A stretch of 35,270 nt of DNA. Origin: Fidelibacterota bacterium (GTDB taxonomy: Bacteria > Fidelibacterota > Marinisomatia > SCGC-AAA003-L08 > D37C17). Positions 25,450-33,522 of this stretch are shown here, piece after piece. The stretch is from positions 5,428-40,697 of the forward strand of contig PBGO01000005.1 in NCBI GenBank assembly GCA_002719095.1, written 5' to 3'. Under the pieces are notes generated by a model, which saw only the letters and a list, made by a program, of their open reading frames with translations, was not told the origin of the DNA and did not search any database. Both the position numbers and the translations under genes were made by a program. How positions within the stretch are numbered: the first letter of the stretch is position 1; the number at the start of each line of letters is the position of its first letter.

Positions 25450-27593
25450 TTCATTTTACTCAATACTTTATTGAATTGCTGTTTTGTCCCATCTGATGAT
25501 GTAATTAGAGCTCTTAAAATATAGTTTCCATTTGGAATAATTTCATTACTATTGTTGGTTCCATTCCAAGTAATTGAGTGAAATTGATTATTTATATCAT
25601 TAACCGAAATATTTTTTACAATCTTACCATTCATATCAAAAATTAAAAAGTCTATATCTAGAGGTAAAAGATTTACATCAGTAATCTGGAAAGTGAAGTG
25701 TGTATTATTTTTAAAAGGATTAGGTAAATTCAAAAAATTACTAATGATCTCTTTATTATTTTCACTCAATATATGTAAATTAATATATTCAGTTGTGCTA
25801 TTATTAAAATTGTCCCATGCTTCAAAGTTCAATCTAGTATCTCCAATATACCGATTAGGAATTGTCAAATTTAAATTACCTTCACCTTTACAAGCATTTG
25901 TATAATTGAAATCCGTGGCTGGAACATTATATGAGTCTAATTCATCGTTGAACCAATATCTGAAATTATGACCTATACCATTATATATATTTATTCCAGA
26001 TTCATCATTCAGTTCAACCGTCAAATCAGTATTATTTTTAATTATAGTATTATCTACTAAATTGAAGTTATTTTTTTTGAAGTTTATATTTGGGCCAGTT
26101 TCGTCAAAAATTTCTAACTGAGAATCATCGTATTTAATTAAAATTTCATTTTTTATTTGAGATACTCCATTATAACTTCCCTCATTTTGAAAGTACATAT
26201 GAGCTTTTCCATTACAGTCAATACAATTTGCTGCATCGATTGGTAATGACAAGCAAATTTCGTCGTTGAACTGATTTTTAAAAAGAATGTTTCCTGGAAC
26301 ATTATAAACAACAGATCCTGGACAAAAACTCGTGGGTTGTCCGTAACTCATTTCTTCAGTTAAATTATCATTATATTTAACGATAATATCACCATAGTCA
26401 TAATTTGGCATATCAAGATTGTAGTTCAATCCAATATTGATTGTATCTGGAAGAACAAGTTCATTTTGGATTTTTTTTGATGAAAAAATTGGTAATGCGG
26501 GATCTCCAAAAAGATGAAATAAGTAGCCTTGGTAATTAGTTGAAGAATTAAATGTGTTTAATTTTGCCGCAGTTATTATATCTCCTAATCTTAATACATT
26601 TGGAGATTCAAAATGTTGAATATATTGCGAAAATAAATTCTCAAGAAAATCAATATTAAAAGTACTGCTTACAGAACGTACCGTTGAGATTACTCCTATT
26701 GCAGCATTTTCGTCTGTTATTAGTTTTTCGGCCATACATACTTCATTATCGTATTGACCAAACTTGCATGTCCCGACCACCCATATTCCTAGCTTGTTGT
26801 TAGATATAGAGATTTGATTTAAATCTCTCTGCATATCTATTATTTTTTCGGCAGATAATGAACGCTGGTCCCCATGGCCAATGTAGTTTATTAGAGCAAC
26901 TCCATTGTTAATTTGATTAATTAAATCCTGATTTAGCTCAACATGTGATAAGCCATCTGCAGTTGCTTCCGCTTGGTAATCAATGCCATACAATGTTTTA
27001 ACGTCCATGTATTCGGATAAAATATTATAAACTACATCGGAATTAGTTGTATGCTTTATTTCACATGCTTGGTTCGAAGCATTTTTGAATTCATCATCAG
27101 CTACTAGAACTGCGGTATCCCTCCATATTCCTAGAGTTGGTTGAGTTAAGAAGATTGTTAGTTTTTCAACAAAATTGTCAATAAGTATACTATCAGATGA
27201 TGGGATTCTTCCAAATGATATATCAGAAGGAATACTTAATGATGTATTATCTGAAATATAAAAATCATCTGAAGGAGAGATATTATTTAAGTAGATTGGT
27301 GGAAAAGTATCCTCATCACCCAAAATTAGTACATATTTCAAATCAGGGTTATCATTGCTCAAGTCACTAATAAAGCTTTTGATATTTAAGGCAAATATTT
27401 GTTCATTGTACAAACTCTCAATCAATAAATTTGAAAAAGTTTGCGTAGTTAATCTAAAATCTTCATCAATTTGATTATTATATAAATCTGAAATAGACAA
27501 AGCTTGCTGTTCGAGTGACGAATCATATAAGATTGCATATTCCAAATTGTTGCATATTGCAAATGATATATAAATTAGTAGGTTTTTGATCAT
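25446..27593 (-). CDS. C25 (gingipain-type) cysteine peptidase with type IX-like sorting domain; PorU-like candidate
   Basis: This 715-residue protein starts with a signal-peptide-like hydrophobic stretch (residues 3-19). The C25 caspase-like catalytic domain covers about 80-380: YVLILGDEDTFPP, ISFGRIPSSD, VALINYIGHGDQ with catalytic H240, and GIWVVGTCKFGQYDN with catalytic C276. The 36-residue His-Cys spacing is close to that of gingipains. Beta-rich Ig-like regions follow. The last 85 residues (NLPNPFKNNTHFTFQI, FDMNGKIV, WNGTNNSNEIIPNGNY) form a FlgD-like type IX sorting domain. C25 enzymes are either secreted proteases or the sortase PorU; this protein is shorter than typical PorU (over 1000 residues), so either role is possible. 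It is the first gene of a minus-strand unit with maf and a RodZ-like gene. Confidence 0.88.
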   Translation of the reverse strand: MIKNLLIYISFAICNNLEYAILYDSSLEQQALSISDLYNNQIDEDFRLTTQTFSNLLIESLYNEQIFALNIKSFISDLSNDNPDLKYVLILGDEDTFPPIYLNNISPSDDFYISDNTSLSIPSDISFGRIPSSDSILIDNFVEKLTIFLTQPTLGIWRDTAVLVADDEFKNASNQACEIKHTTNSDVVYNILSEYMDVKTLYGIDYQAEATADGLSHVELNQDLINQINNGVALINYIGHGDQRSLSAEKIIDMQRDLNQISISNNKLGIWVVGTCKFGQYDNEVCMAEKLITDENAAIGVISTVRSVSSTFNIDFLENLFSQYIQHFESPNVLRLGDIITAAKLNTFNSSTNYQGYLFHLFGDPALPIFSSKKIQNELVLPDTINIGLNYNLDMPNYDYGDIIVKYNDNLTEEMSYGQPTSFCPGSVVYNVPGNILFKNQFNDEICLSLPIDAANCIDCNGKAHMYFQNEGSYNGVSQIKNEILIKYDDSQLEIFDETGPNINFKKNNFNLVDNTIIKNNTDLTVELNDESGINIYNGIGHNFRYWFNDELDSYNVPATDFNYTNACKGEGNLNLTIPNRYIGDTRLNFEAWDNFNNSTTEYINLHILSENNKEIISNFLNLPNPFKNNTHFTFQITDVNLLPLDIDFLIFDMNGKIVKNISVNDINNQFHSITWNGTNNSNEIIPNGNYILRALITSSDGTKQQFNKVLSKMK

Positions 27594-27666
27594 TTTAATT
27601 TTATATGTATTAGAGTAAAGATATTTTATATATTTAAAATATTGAGCTTTTGATAAAATATGATTT

Positions 27667-27695
27667 TTGAATCACAGTTAAAAATATTTTATTAA
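27667..27695 (+). promoter_or_regulatory. Possible promoter of the SDR-rhomboid operon
   Basis: The 121-base divergent gap between the C25 peptidase and the SDR gene is very AT-rich. TTGAAT (27667-27672) and TATTAA (27690-27695) lie 17 bases apart, and an AAAGGA ribosome binding site (27701-27706) precedes the ATG. In such AT-rich DNA similar matches are expected by chance, so confidence is low. Confidence 0.3.
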
Positions 27696-27714
27696 AAATA
27701 AAAGGACTTGATGA

Positions 27715-28428
27715 ATGAATGATAAAAAGAAAATAGCTTTAATTACGGGTGCCTCTACAGGTCTGGGTAAATCGATGGCGCTTAAGCTGTCAAAAAAAGG
27801 TTTTGATACTATTCTAGCATCGAGAAATTTCAATAAGCTTGAAGAAATTTCTCACCAAATTTCTGGATTTGGTTCTAGAAGTTATCCGTTCATGCTTGAT
27901 GTTAGGAATGAACAATCTGTAAACGATTTGAAAAATTTTACCAAAGATATTGGATTTGTTGATGTTATCATAAACAATGCAGGATTTGGAAAGTTTGACG
28001 AAATAAGAAACTTGGAAGTTAAGGATTGGGATGAGCAAATGTCAGTCAATTTGAGAGGATCTTTTTTAATTACGAAATATTTTTGCAATGATATGATTAA
28101 TCAAAAAATAGGCACAATTGTTTTCATAAATTCCGTTGCGGGTAAAAAGGCATACCCTTATTCTTCAGCATATGTTACTTCTAAATTTGGATTGCTTGGT
28201 TTCTCAAGAAGTTTGAGGGAAGAATTAAGAGAATACAATATTAAAGTTATTTCAGTTCATCCGGGTGCAATTAGTACTCCATTCTGGGAAAATGTTGAGG
28301 CCGATTTTTCCAAAGATGATATGATGGACTCTGATAATGTTGCCGAAACAATTGTTCACGCAGTTCTTGCTCCAGATAATGTAGTTTTAGAAGAAATTGA
28401 TATTCAAAGAACACTCGGTGATTTTTAA
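27715..28428 (+). CDS. Short-chain dehydrogenase/reductase (classical SDR)
   Basis: This 237-residue protein is a classical SDR that uses NAD(H) or NADP(H). It has the cofactor loop ITGASTGLGKSMALKL (TGxxxGxG, residues 9-24), ASRN after the second strand (suggesting NADP(H) by the basic residue), NNAGFG (about 86-91), catalytic serine in FINSVAGK, and the YVTSK active-site tyrosine-lysine pair (about 153-157). HPGAISTPFW is the usual C-terminal substrate-side motif. AAAGGA, 8 bases upstream, supports the ATG at 27715. The substrate cannot be inferred. It is followed after 16 bases by a small envelope protein and then a rhomboid protease, an unusual set with no obvious pathway. Confidence 0.92.
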   Translation: MNDKKKIALITGASTGLGKSMALKLSKKGFDTILASRNFNKLEEISHQISGFGSRSYPFMLDVRNEQSVNDLKNFTKDIGFVDVIINNAGFGKFDEIRNLEVKDWDEQMSVNLRGSFLITKYFCNDMINQKIGTIVFINSVAGKKAYPYSSAYVTSKFGLLGFSRSLREELREYNIKVISVHPGAISTPFWENVEADFSKDDMMDSDNVAETIVHAVLAPDNVVLEEIDIQRTLGDF

Positions 28429-28444
28429 ATCAAGATAGATAGAA

Positions 28445-28993
28445 ATGTTTTTGATGCATAAATTTTTGAAATTTTTATTTATCATGAATTTAATTTTACC
28501 TTTTAATTCTAATCATGATGATTATAAATCAAGAGTATCTGTATTAAATATTGGCTTAGACTATTCTAAGTTTTCAAGCAGTAATGACTTGTATCGATCT
28601 TTAGTTGTAATTCCATTTTTTTTAGAAAAAAAACGATACTCAATCGGCTTTTACTTAAATCCATTTTCTTATGAAGAGTTTAATTCTTATGGAGATTATA
28701 AAAAAAATAAATTAATTGATAGTTATTTATTAAATATAAGATTTCGATACATTCCTTATGAATTTAAAAATAAATCCAATTTTTTTATAGATTTAGCACA
28801 TACAAATGGCGAGCTTTACAATTGGAAAAATTTAAAAATAACTTGGTTGGAATTTGGATTATTTCGAAGATTAAACTATGCTTCAAAAATAAGCTTTGGT
28901 TACAAGTTGAATATTGATACAAATAGTAATATTAAAATGAATGGATTTTTTATTAATTTAATATTTGGATATAGCTTCTTAAAAAAGAAATGA
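28445..28993 (+). CDS. Small secreted or outer-membrane beta-barrel-like protein, unknown function
   Basis: I do not recognise this 182-residue protein. A signal-peptide-like segment (MHKFLKFLFIMNLILPFNS) covers about residues 4-22. The rest shows repeated amphipathic strands, such as SVLNIGLDYSKF, YSIGFYLNPF, SYLLNIRFRYIPY, FIDLAHTNG, LEFGLFRRLNY, KISFGYKLNI and GFFINLIFGYSF. The alternating hydrophobic and polar residues and the final aromatic-rich strand fit a small outer-membrane barrel of about eight strands. A start at the ATG at 28454 is equally plausible and would give a cleaner signal peptide. It shares ATGA with the following rhomboid gene, so the two are probably co-translated. Confidence 0.7.
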   Translation: MFLMHKFLKFLFIMNLILPFNSNHDDYKSRVSVLNIGLDYSKFSSSNDLYRSLVVIPFFLEKKRYSIGFYLNPFSYEEFNSYGDYKKNKLIDSYLLNIRFRYIPYEFKNKSNFFIDLAHTNGELYNWKNLKITWLEFGLFRRLNYASKISFGYKLNIDTNSNIKMNGFFINLIFGYSFLKKK

Positions 28994-29640
28994 TAGGAAT
29001 TCAATTAAATAAAATCTCGTACACAAAGATATTAATAATTATCAACATATTAATTTTTCTTATTATGTATTTCCCGCTGTTCAATTTGAATGGACTTTTC
29101 AGACAATATTTCATTTCATCAGGGATAATGTCTTATGATTTGTTATCCAAATCCTATACAACTGTGTTCAGTATTGAAAATTCTTACAGATTAATTACTG
29201 CTAATTTTTTACATAGTGGTCCCACTCATTTGGTTATGAACATGATGGGGCTTTACATATTAGGAGAACCCACGGAATCAGTTATAGGCCGAAAAAACTT
29301 TATTTTAATTTATATATTGTCAGCTCTTGGCACTACTATGCTTTGTGCTGCTGTTAATATCCTATTCAATCCTTTTGGATTTGAGCCTGTTTTGGGTGCT
29401 TCAGGAGCAGTTTTGGGGATTGGTGGTTGTTTGGCCGGAATAGCTGTTTACCGAAAAATTAATAATATATATGATCCGTTTCAAATTGATTATATGCCAT
29501 TATTGATAATGCTTGGACTAAATATTTTTGTTGGATTGTTTCCTGGGATAAGTCTAACTGGACATTTGGGAGGAATAGTTTCTGGCTTTGCTTTGGGATA
29601 TTTCTTGGCAAGAAAAATTGAACAAAATAGATTCAAATAA
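28990..29640 (+). CDS. Rhomboid family intramembrane serine protease
   Basis: This 216-residue protein has about six membrane helices and the full set of rhomboid active-site features: HLVMNMMGLYILG (H80 and N84, oxyanion region), VLGASGAVLGIGG (GASG with nucleophile S138) and LTGHLGGIVSGFALGYFL (catalytic H192). Rhomboids cut membrane helices of other proteins within the lipid bilayer. The start overlaps the small barrel-like gene by 4 bases (ATGA), and the stop overlaps the convergent ArsC-like gene by 8 bases. There is no signal of an extra cytoplasmic domain. The substrate is unknown; the upstream envelope protein or surface proteins are candidates by proximity only. Confidence 0.93.
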   Translation: MIGIQLNKISYTKILIIINILIFLIMYFPLFNLNGLFRQYFISSGIMSYDLLSKSYTTVFSIENSYRLITANFLHSGPTHLVMNMMGLYILGEPTESVIGRKNFILIYILSALGTTMLCAAVNILFNPFGFEPVLGASGAVLGIGGCLAGIAVYRKINNIYDPFQIDYMPLLIMLGLNIFVGLFPGISLTGHLGGIVSGFALGYFLARKIEQNRFK

Positions 29641-29983
29641 TTTTGTAAATATTTTCTGGTGGTCTTCCAATACAACCTTTTTCATTTATCAAAATGATTG
29701 GTCTTTCAATGATTTTTGGATACATATTCATTAGCTCAAATAATTTTGTATCATCATCAATAAAACAATTTATAGAATTATTTAAGAAGTCTTTTTCGCC
29801 TTTTCTTATGAATTGTTTCGGCCTAAGGTTTAATTTTTTAGAAATTATCTTCAAATCGTCAATTGATGGAGGATCTTTCAGGTAATTGATTACCTCGTAA
29901 TCAATGTTTAAATCTTCTAAAATTCTCAAGGAATTTTTGCTCTTACTTCAATTTGGATTATGGTAAATCAATATTTTTTTCAT
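29633..29983 (-). CDS. arsC: ArsC-family arsenate reductase-like protein with TGA (probable selenocysteine) at the catalytic position
   Basis: Read from the ATG at 29983, the frame gives MKKILIYHNPN, then an in-frame TGA (29948-29950) as codon 12, then SKSKNSLRILEDLNI and a full ArsC-type thioredoxin-fold domain ending with a true TGA stop at 29633-29635. ArsC proteins have IYHNPxCxxS at this place, with catalytic Cys12, so the TGA replaces exactly the nucleophile. The three arginine sites known from R773 ArsC have equivalents in FIRKGEKDF, ERPIIL and IGRPPENIY. Total length would be 116 residues, the normal size. I infer selenocysteine: the frame is intact on both sides, a hairpin follows (29919-29937), and Sec-containing ArsC proteins have been reported in marine metagenomes. 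Alternatives are a TGT/TGC-to-TGA mutation or sequencing error. It overlaps rhomboid convergently by 8 bases. Arsenate is the classic substrate, but a general redox role is also possible. Confidence 0.85.
29919..29937 (-). promoter_or_regulatory. SECIS-like hairpin downstream of the ArsC in-frame TGA
   Basis: In the mRNA, AAAAUUC pairs with GAAUUUU in a perfect 7-bp stem (29931-29937 with 29919-29925) around the 5-base loop CUUGA. A further C-G pair is possible beyond an A-A mismatch. The loop G lies about 20 bases after the TGA, within the range for bacterial SECIS elements. The fit is imperfect, since bacterial consensus prefers a G in the first two loop bases and here it is the fourth. Confidence 0.5.
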
Positions 29984-30052
29984 TCTAAAAGTTAAAAAAC
30001 CATAATAAATTAAGCAATAATATATTTTTAGTTAAAATTATTTTGAAAAAAA

Positions 30053-30058
30053 TATAAT
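30053..30058 (+). promoter_or_regulatory. Possible -10 element for the Lrp-glnA unit
   Basis: TATAAT at 30053-30058 lies in the 94-base divergent gap between the ArsC-like gene and the Lrp gene. It would start transcription near 30065 and leave a leader of about 13 bases before the ATG at 30078, which has no Shine-Dalgarno sequence. No good -35 is visible and the DNA is very AT-rich, so this is weak. Confidence 0.3.
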
Positions 30059-30077
30059 TAACCTTAATATATAATAT

Positions 30078-30539
30078 ATGGATGTAATAGATAAAAAAAT
30101 TTTAGCACTACTATCAGAGGATGGCAGAAAAACTGCAAGTAATATTTCTGATGATGTAGGATTATCTGTACCCGCAACATCTGATAGAATTAAAAAGCTT
30201 ATAGATAATGGAATTATAAAGGGTTTCAAGCCAATAATTGATAGTAAACTTATTAATCTAGACATAACTGCATTCATTACTGTTTTTTCTGAGTCTTCTA
30301 AAAATTTTGAGAAAGTTGTTCTCAATGCTCGAAGCAACATTAATATAATGAAATGCTACACTACAACAGGTGATGGTTCTCATCTCCTACTTGTTAAAGT
30401 ACAGAATACTGAAAAATTAGAAAAACTATTAAGAACTATACAGGAATGGCCTGGTGTAAGTAGAACTCAAACTCAAATAGTTCTATCATCTTATAATAAT
30501 TCAGAATCATCAACAACAATTAAACCGGAGGAAAAATAA
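30078..30539 (+). CDS. Lrp/AsnC family transcriptional regulator
   Basis: This 153-residue protein starts with the classic winged helix DVIDKKILALLSEDGRKTASNISDDVGLSVPATSDRIKKLIDNGIIKGF (residues 2-50). A RAM-type ligand-binding domain follows (about 60-140, with CYTTTGDGSHLLLVKV and the EWPGVSRTQTQIVL segment). Such proteins form dimers or octamers that bind DNA and sense amino acids. The stop is directly followed by the glutamine synthetase ATG, with no base between, so it is very likely to control or co-vary with glutamine synthesis, perhaps responding to glutamine or another amino acid. The last 15 residues are a polar tail. It is transcribed away from the ArsC-like gene. Confidence 0.93.
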   Translation: MDVIDKKILALLSEDGRKTASNISDDVGLSVPATSDRIKKLIDNGIIKGFKPIIDSKLINLDITAFITVFSESSKNFEKVVLNARSNINIMKCYTTTGDGSHLLLVKVQNTEKLEKLLRTIQEWPGVSRTQTQIVLSSYNNSESSTTIKPEEK

Positions 30540-31571
30540 ATGCAGACTTTTACCAAAGCTCAATATATTTGGCTTGATGGAGCCATACCTACTCAAAAAT
30601 TGAGAGGAAAAACTAGAATAATTGAAAAGCATGTTTCAAATTTAAATGATTTGCCAGATTGGGGATTTGATGGTTCAAGTACGAATCAAGCAGTTGGTGA
30701 TGATAGCGATTGTTTGTTAAAGCCTGTATTCTTTTTAAATGACCCAACCAGAATAGGTGATGGAATAATTGTCATGTGTGAAGTTTATAATGCAGATGGA
30801 ACTCCTCATAAAACAAATCAAAGGGCAAAATTAAGAAAAATAGCTGAAGAATGTAAGGATCATGATGCATGGTTTGGTATTGAGCAAGAATATACATTCT
30901 TTGATGGTATAAAACCATTGGGTTGGCCTGATAATGGATTCCCTGCTCCACAAGGAGGATATTACTGCGGGGTTGGTTCAGATGAAGTCTACGGAAGAGA
31001 TTTAGTGGAAGATCATTTAGAGGCATGCTTAGCAGCAGGAATTAAAATTTCTGGAATTAATGCTGAAGTAATGCCAGGGCAGTGGGAATTTCAAGTTGGT
31101 CCTCTAGGACCACTAGAAGTATCAGATCAATTATGGATTGCAAGATGGCTTTTATACAAAATAGGTGAAGAATATGGAATTAGTGCTACTCTAGATCCTA
31201 AACCAGTCAAGGGTGATTGGAATGGGGCTGGTGCGCACGCGAATTTTAGTACAAAATCAATGAGAAGTAAGGGAGGTATAAAAATAATTGAAGCTGCATG
31301 TGAAAAACTTTCTAAAAAACATGCCGAACACATTGCAGTATACGGAGCCCTTAACGAAGAGAGATTAACAGGTCTTCATGAGACTTGCAGTATTGAAGAA
31401 TTTAGATATGGAGTAAGTGATAGGGGTGCTTCAATAAGAATTCCTATGCAGACAAAAATTGATGGTTATGGTTATTTAGAAGATAGAAGACCATCAGCTA
31501 ATATGGATCCTTATCAAGTATGTTTTAAGCTTTTGGAAACTGTATGTATTGGTGAAGATGTACCTGCATAA
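30540..31571 (+). CDS. glnII: Glutamine synthetase, type II (GSII, eukaryotic-like)
   Basis: Glutamine synthetase makes glutamine from glutamate, ammonia and ATP. At 343 residues this is the short type II form, not the 450-470 residue GSI. GSII-type motifs are WGFDGSSTNQAVGDDSDC (41-58), WFGIEQEYTFFDG (111-123), YYCGVGSDEVYGRD, INAEVMPGQWEFQVGP (173-188), GDWNGAGAHANFSTKSMR (225-242), DRGASIRIP (294-302) and EDRRPSANMDPY (314-325). The adenylylation tyrosine site of GSI is absent, as in other GSII proteins, so control is likely transcriptional, with the adjacent Lrp-type regulator as the obvious candidate. A strong GGAGG (30527-30531), inside the end of the regulator gene, lies 8 bases from the ATG. 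Confidence 0.94.
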   Translation: MQTFTKAQYIWLDGAIPTQKLRGKTRIIEKHVSNLNDLPDWGFDGSSTNQAVGDDSDCLLKPVFFLNDPTRIGDGIIVMCEVYNADGTPHKTNQRAKLRKIAEECKDHDAWFGIEQEYTFFDGIKPLGWPDNGFPAPQGGYYCGVGSDEVYGRDLVEDHLEACLAAGIKISGINAEVMPGQWEFQVGPLGPLEVSDQLWIARWLLYKIGEEYGISATLDPKPVKGDWNGAGAHANFSTKSMRSKGGIKIIEAACEKLSKKHAEHIAVYGALNEERLTGLHETCSIEEFRYGVSDRGASIRIPMQTKIDGYGYLEDRRPSANMDPYQVCFKLLETVCIGEDVPA

Positions 31572-31650
31572 AATGATATTATCTTAATCATTAAATAGTA
31601 TTTCGAAAAATAAATTTTGAAGCATTATTGTTTTATTTTATATTCACCAA

Positions 31651-33522
31651 ATGTTATTTATGGAAAATATAGATAAAATAATTCTTTTGACTATTTTAAT
31701 ATTGGGTATCTTTTCTTTTATTTTTGAATGGATGCAAATTGAAGTTACAGCATTGGCTATAGCGGGGCTGATTCTTCTTATTGATGTTATCGCAGTCAAA
31801 ACGATGGGTTACGATACTTTTTTGTTAAATCATCATAATGATATATTTAAAGGTTTTTCAAATAGTGCCGTCATTGCCATAGGATCTATGTTTGTACTGA
31901 GTAGAGCACTTGTAAAAACAGGATTTTTAGTATTTTTTGCCGATTTTATGTATAAGTGGGCTGGTAGATGGAAATGGTTTGCTATTACAGTTGTTTTTTT
32001 TATCGTTTCAATTCTTTCTGGCTTAATCAATAACACTGCCGTAGTTGCAATTTTCATTCCTTTTATAATTGATATTTGTAATAAATATCATCTTAGTCCA
32101 TCAAAATTATTACTACCTTTATCTTATGCAGCGATATTTGGCGGTACACTCACACTAATAGGTACATCTACAAATCTTCTTGTCAATTCTATAATTGTTC
32201 AATACAATCAAAGTTTAACTAACGATTTAATACCCATTCAGGAATTTGGAATGTTCGAATTTACTAAATTGGGAATAATATTTTTAATTGTTGGAACAAT
32301 ATATAATATAATTGTTGCTCGGTGGTTCATTCCATCGAGAGCTATTGTTTCGTCCTTAACCCAAAAGTATCATATATCTCAATACATAACAGAATATAAA
32401 GTTTCAGGTAATGCTTACATAATTGGAAAGACTTTCAATGAAATTCAGAATGAAATCGAATACTCAGCTGATTTAGTAAAAATAATTAGAGATAAAAAGT
32501 CGATTTTGACAGATATAGAAAACATTGAGATACTTTTAGATGATGTTATTATTGTTAGGCTGAATGCAGACAATATCTTAAAGTTTAAGTCACATTGCAA
32601 CATACTAATATTACCTGATATTAAAATGTCACAAGATGAATTAGAGGGAGACAATCACGTTTTGGTTGAGGCAATTGTAACACAGCAGTCATCTTTAGTA
32701 GGTAAAACACTTACTCAGGCAAATTTTAGAAATGTTTTCTCCTCTTTTGTTTTAGCAATAAAAAGACAGCAAGAACTCCTTAGAAATAAAGTTTCTAAAA
32801 TAAGGCTGAAATTTTCTGATACTCTCTTGATTATGGTACCAAAAGATAAATTACACAAACTAAAAGACTCAGTTAATTTTGTCGTTTTAGAAGAACTAAA
32901 TATTCATTTGAATTATCATAGGTATTGGTGGCTTTCAGTTTTGGTAATCCCATGTGTTATGTTTTTGGCTGCTTTTAATGTAGTTCCAATCCACATAGCA
33001 GCCGTTTTGGGTTGTGTAGTAATTTTAGCAATGAGAACCATTACTGTACAGGATGCTATTGAATCAATAAATTTATCTGTCATATTTCTAATCGCATCAT
33101 TGATACCTCTTGGAATAGCAATTTCTCACACTGGATTTGATAAAGAAATTTCAAATGTCTTTTTGATGTTGAAAGATTTTATCCCCAATACAACAAATGG
33201 TAAGTATGTATTTTTAGCAATATTTTACTTTGTAACATTTATTTTGACAGCATTTCTTTCAAATGCTGTTGTTGCAATAATACTCACTCCTCTCGCATTT
33301 ATAATAGCTCCGGAACTTAATAGTGATTCGCGCCCATTCCTAATGGCTATATGTTTTGGTGCTTCAGCATGCTTTATGACTCCAATGGGATATCAGACAA
33401 ATCTTATGGTTTTTGCCCCTGGCCAGTATAAGATGAAAGATTTTTTATATATTGGTTTTCCTCTGAATTTGATTTTCTGGGGTTTGGCAGTTTGGTTGAT
33501 ACCAAAATTTTGGCCTTTTTAA
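31651..33522 (+). CDS. SLC13/DASS-type transporter with two internal RCK_C domains
   Basis: This 623-residue membrane protein has two membrane halves of about five to six helices each. The first half has SGLINNTAVVAIFIPF and GTLTLIGTSTNLLVNSI, and the second has AFLSNAVVAIILTPLAF and TPMGYQTNLMVFAPGQYK. These paired helix-hairpin and SNT-like motifs define the DASS (SLC13, CitT/SdcS-like) fold. Between the halves (about residues 235-415) lie two RCK_C/TrkA_C-type domains, each with a VSGNAYIIGKTFNEI- or SSLVGKTLTQANF-type start. Members with this insert are often annotated as sulfate, dicarboxylate or other anion permeases, but the substrate cannot be set here. There is no clear ribosome binding site; a second ATG lies at 31660. 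It stands alone after the glutamine synthetase. Confidence 0.9.
   Translation: MLFMENIDKIILLTILILGIFSFIFEWMQIEVTALAIAGLILLIDVIAVKTMGYDTFLLNHHNDIFKGFSNSAVIAIGSMFVLSRALVKTGFLVFFADFMYKWAGRWKWFAITVVFFIVSILSGLINNTAVVAIFIPFIIDICNKYHLSPSKLLLPLSYAAIFGGTLTLIGTSTNLLVNSIIVQYNQSLTNDLIPIQEFGMFEFTKLGIIFLIVGTIYNIIVARWFIPSRAIVSSLTQKYHISQYITEYKVSGNAYIIGKTFNEIQNEIEYSADLVKIIRDKKSILTDIENIEILLDDVIIVRLNADNILKFKSHCNILILPDIKMSQDELEGDNHVLVEAIVTQQSSLVGKTLTQANFRNVFSSFVLAIKRQQELLRNKVSKIRLKFSDTLLIMVPKDKLHKLKDSVNFVVLEELNIHLNYHRYWWLSVLVIPCVMFLAAFNVVPIHIAAVLGCVVILAMRTITVQDAIESINLSVIFLIASLIPLGIAISHTGFDKEISNVFLMLKDFIPNTTNGKYVFLAIFYFVTFILTAFLSNAVVAIILTPLAFIIAPELNSDSRPFLMAICFGASACFMTPMGYQTNLMVFAPGQYKMKDFLYIGFPLNLIFWGLAVWLIPKFWPF

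Noticed and set aside
29633-29929. A 98-residue ArsC-like protein starting at a TTG just after the in-frame TGA
   Set aside because: It would lack the first beta strand and the catalytic loop. The sequence upstream of the TGA continues the same family in the same frame, so the longer reading from 29983 is better supported.
29948-29950. TGA as a reassigned sense codon (for example Gly or Trp)
   Set aside because: TGA ends several genes here, including the ArsC-like gene itself, and I saw no other in-frame TGA in conserved proteins. A general code change does not fit.
30070-30075. Second TATAAT upstream of the Lrp gene
   Set aside because: A start directed by it would lie at or beyond the ATG at 30078. 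The upstream match at 30053 is more plausible, though also weak.
31572-31592. Hairpin AATGAT...ATCATT after the glutamine synthetase as a terminator
   Set aside because: The stem is only 6 bp, AT-rich, and has no T-run after it, so it is not convincing.
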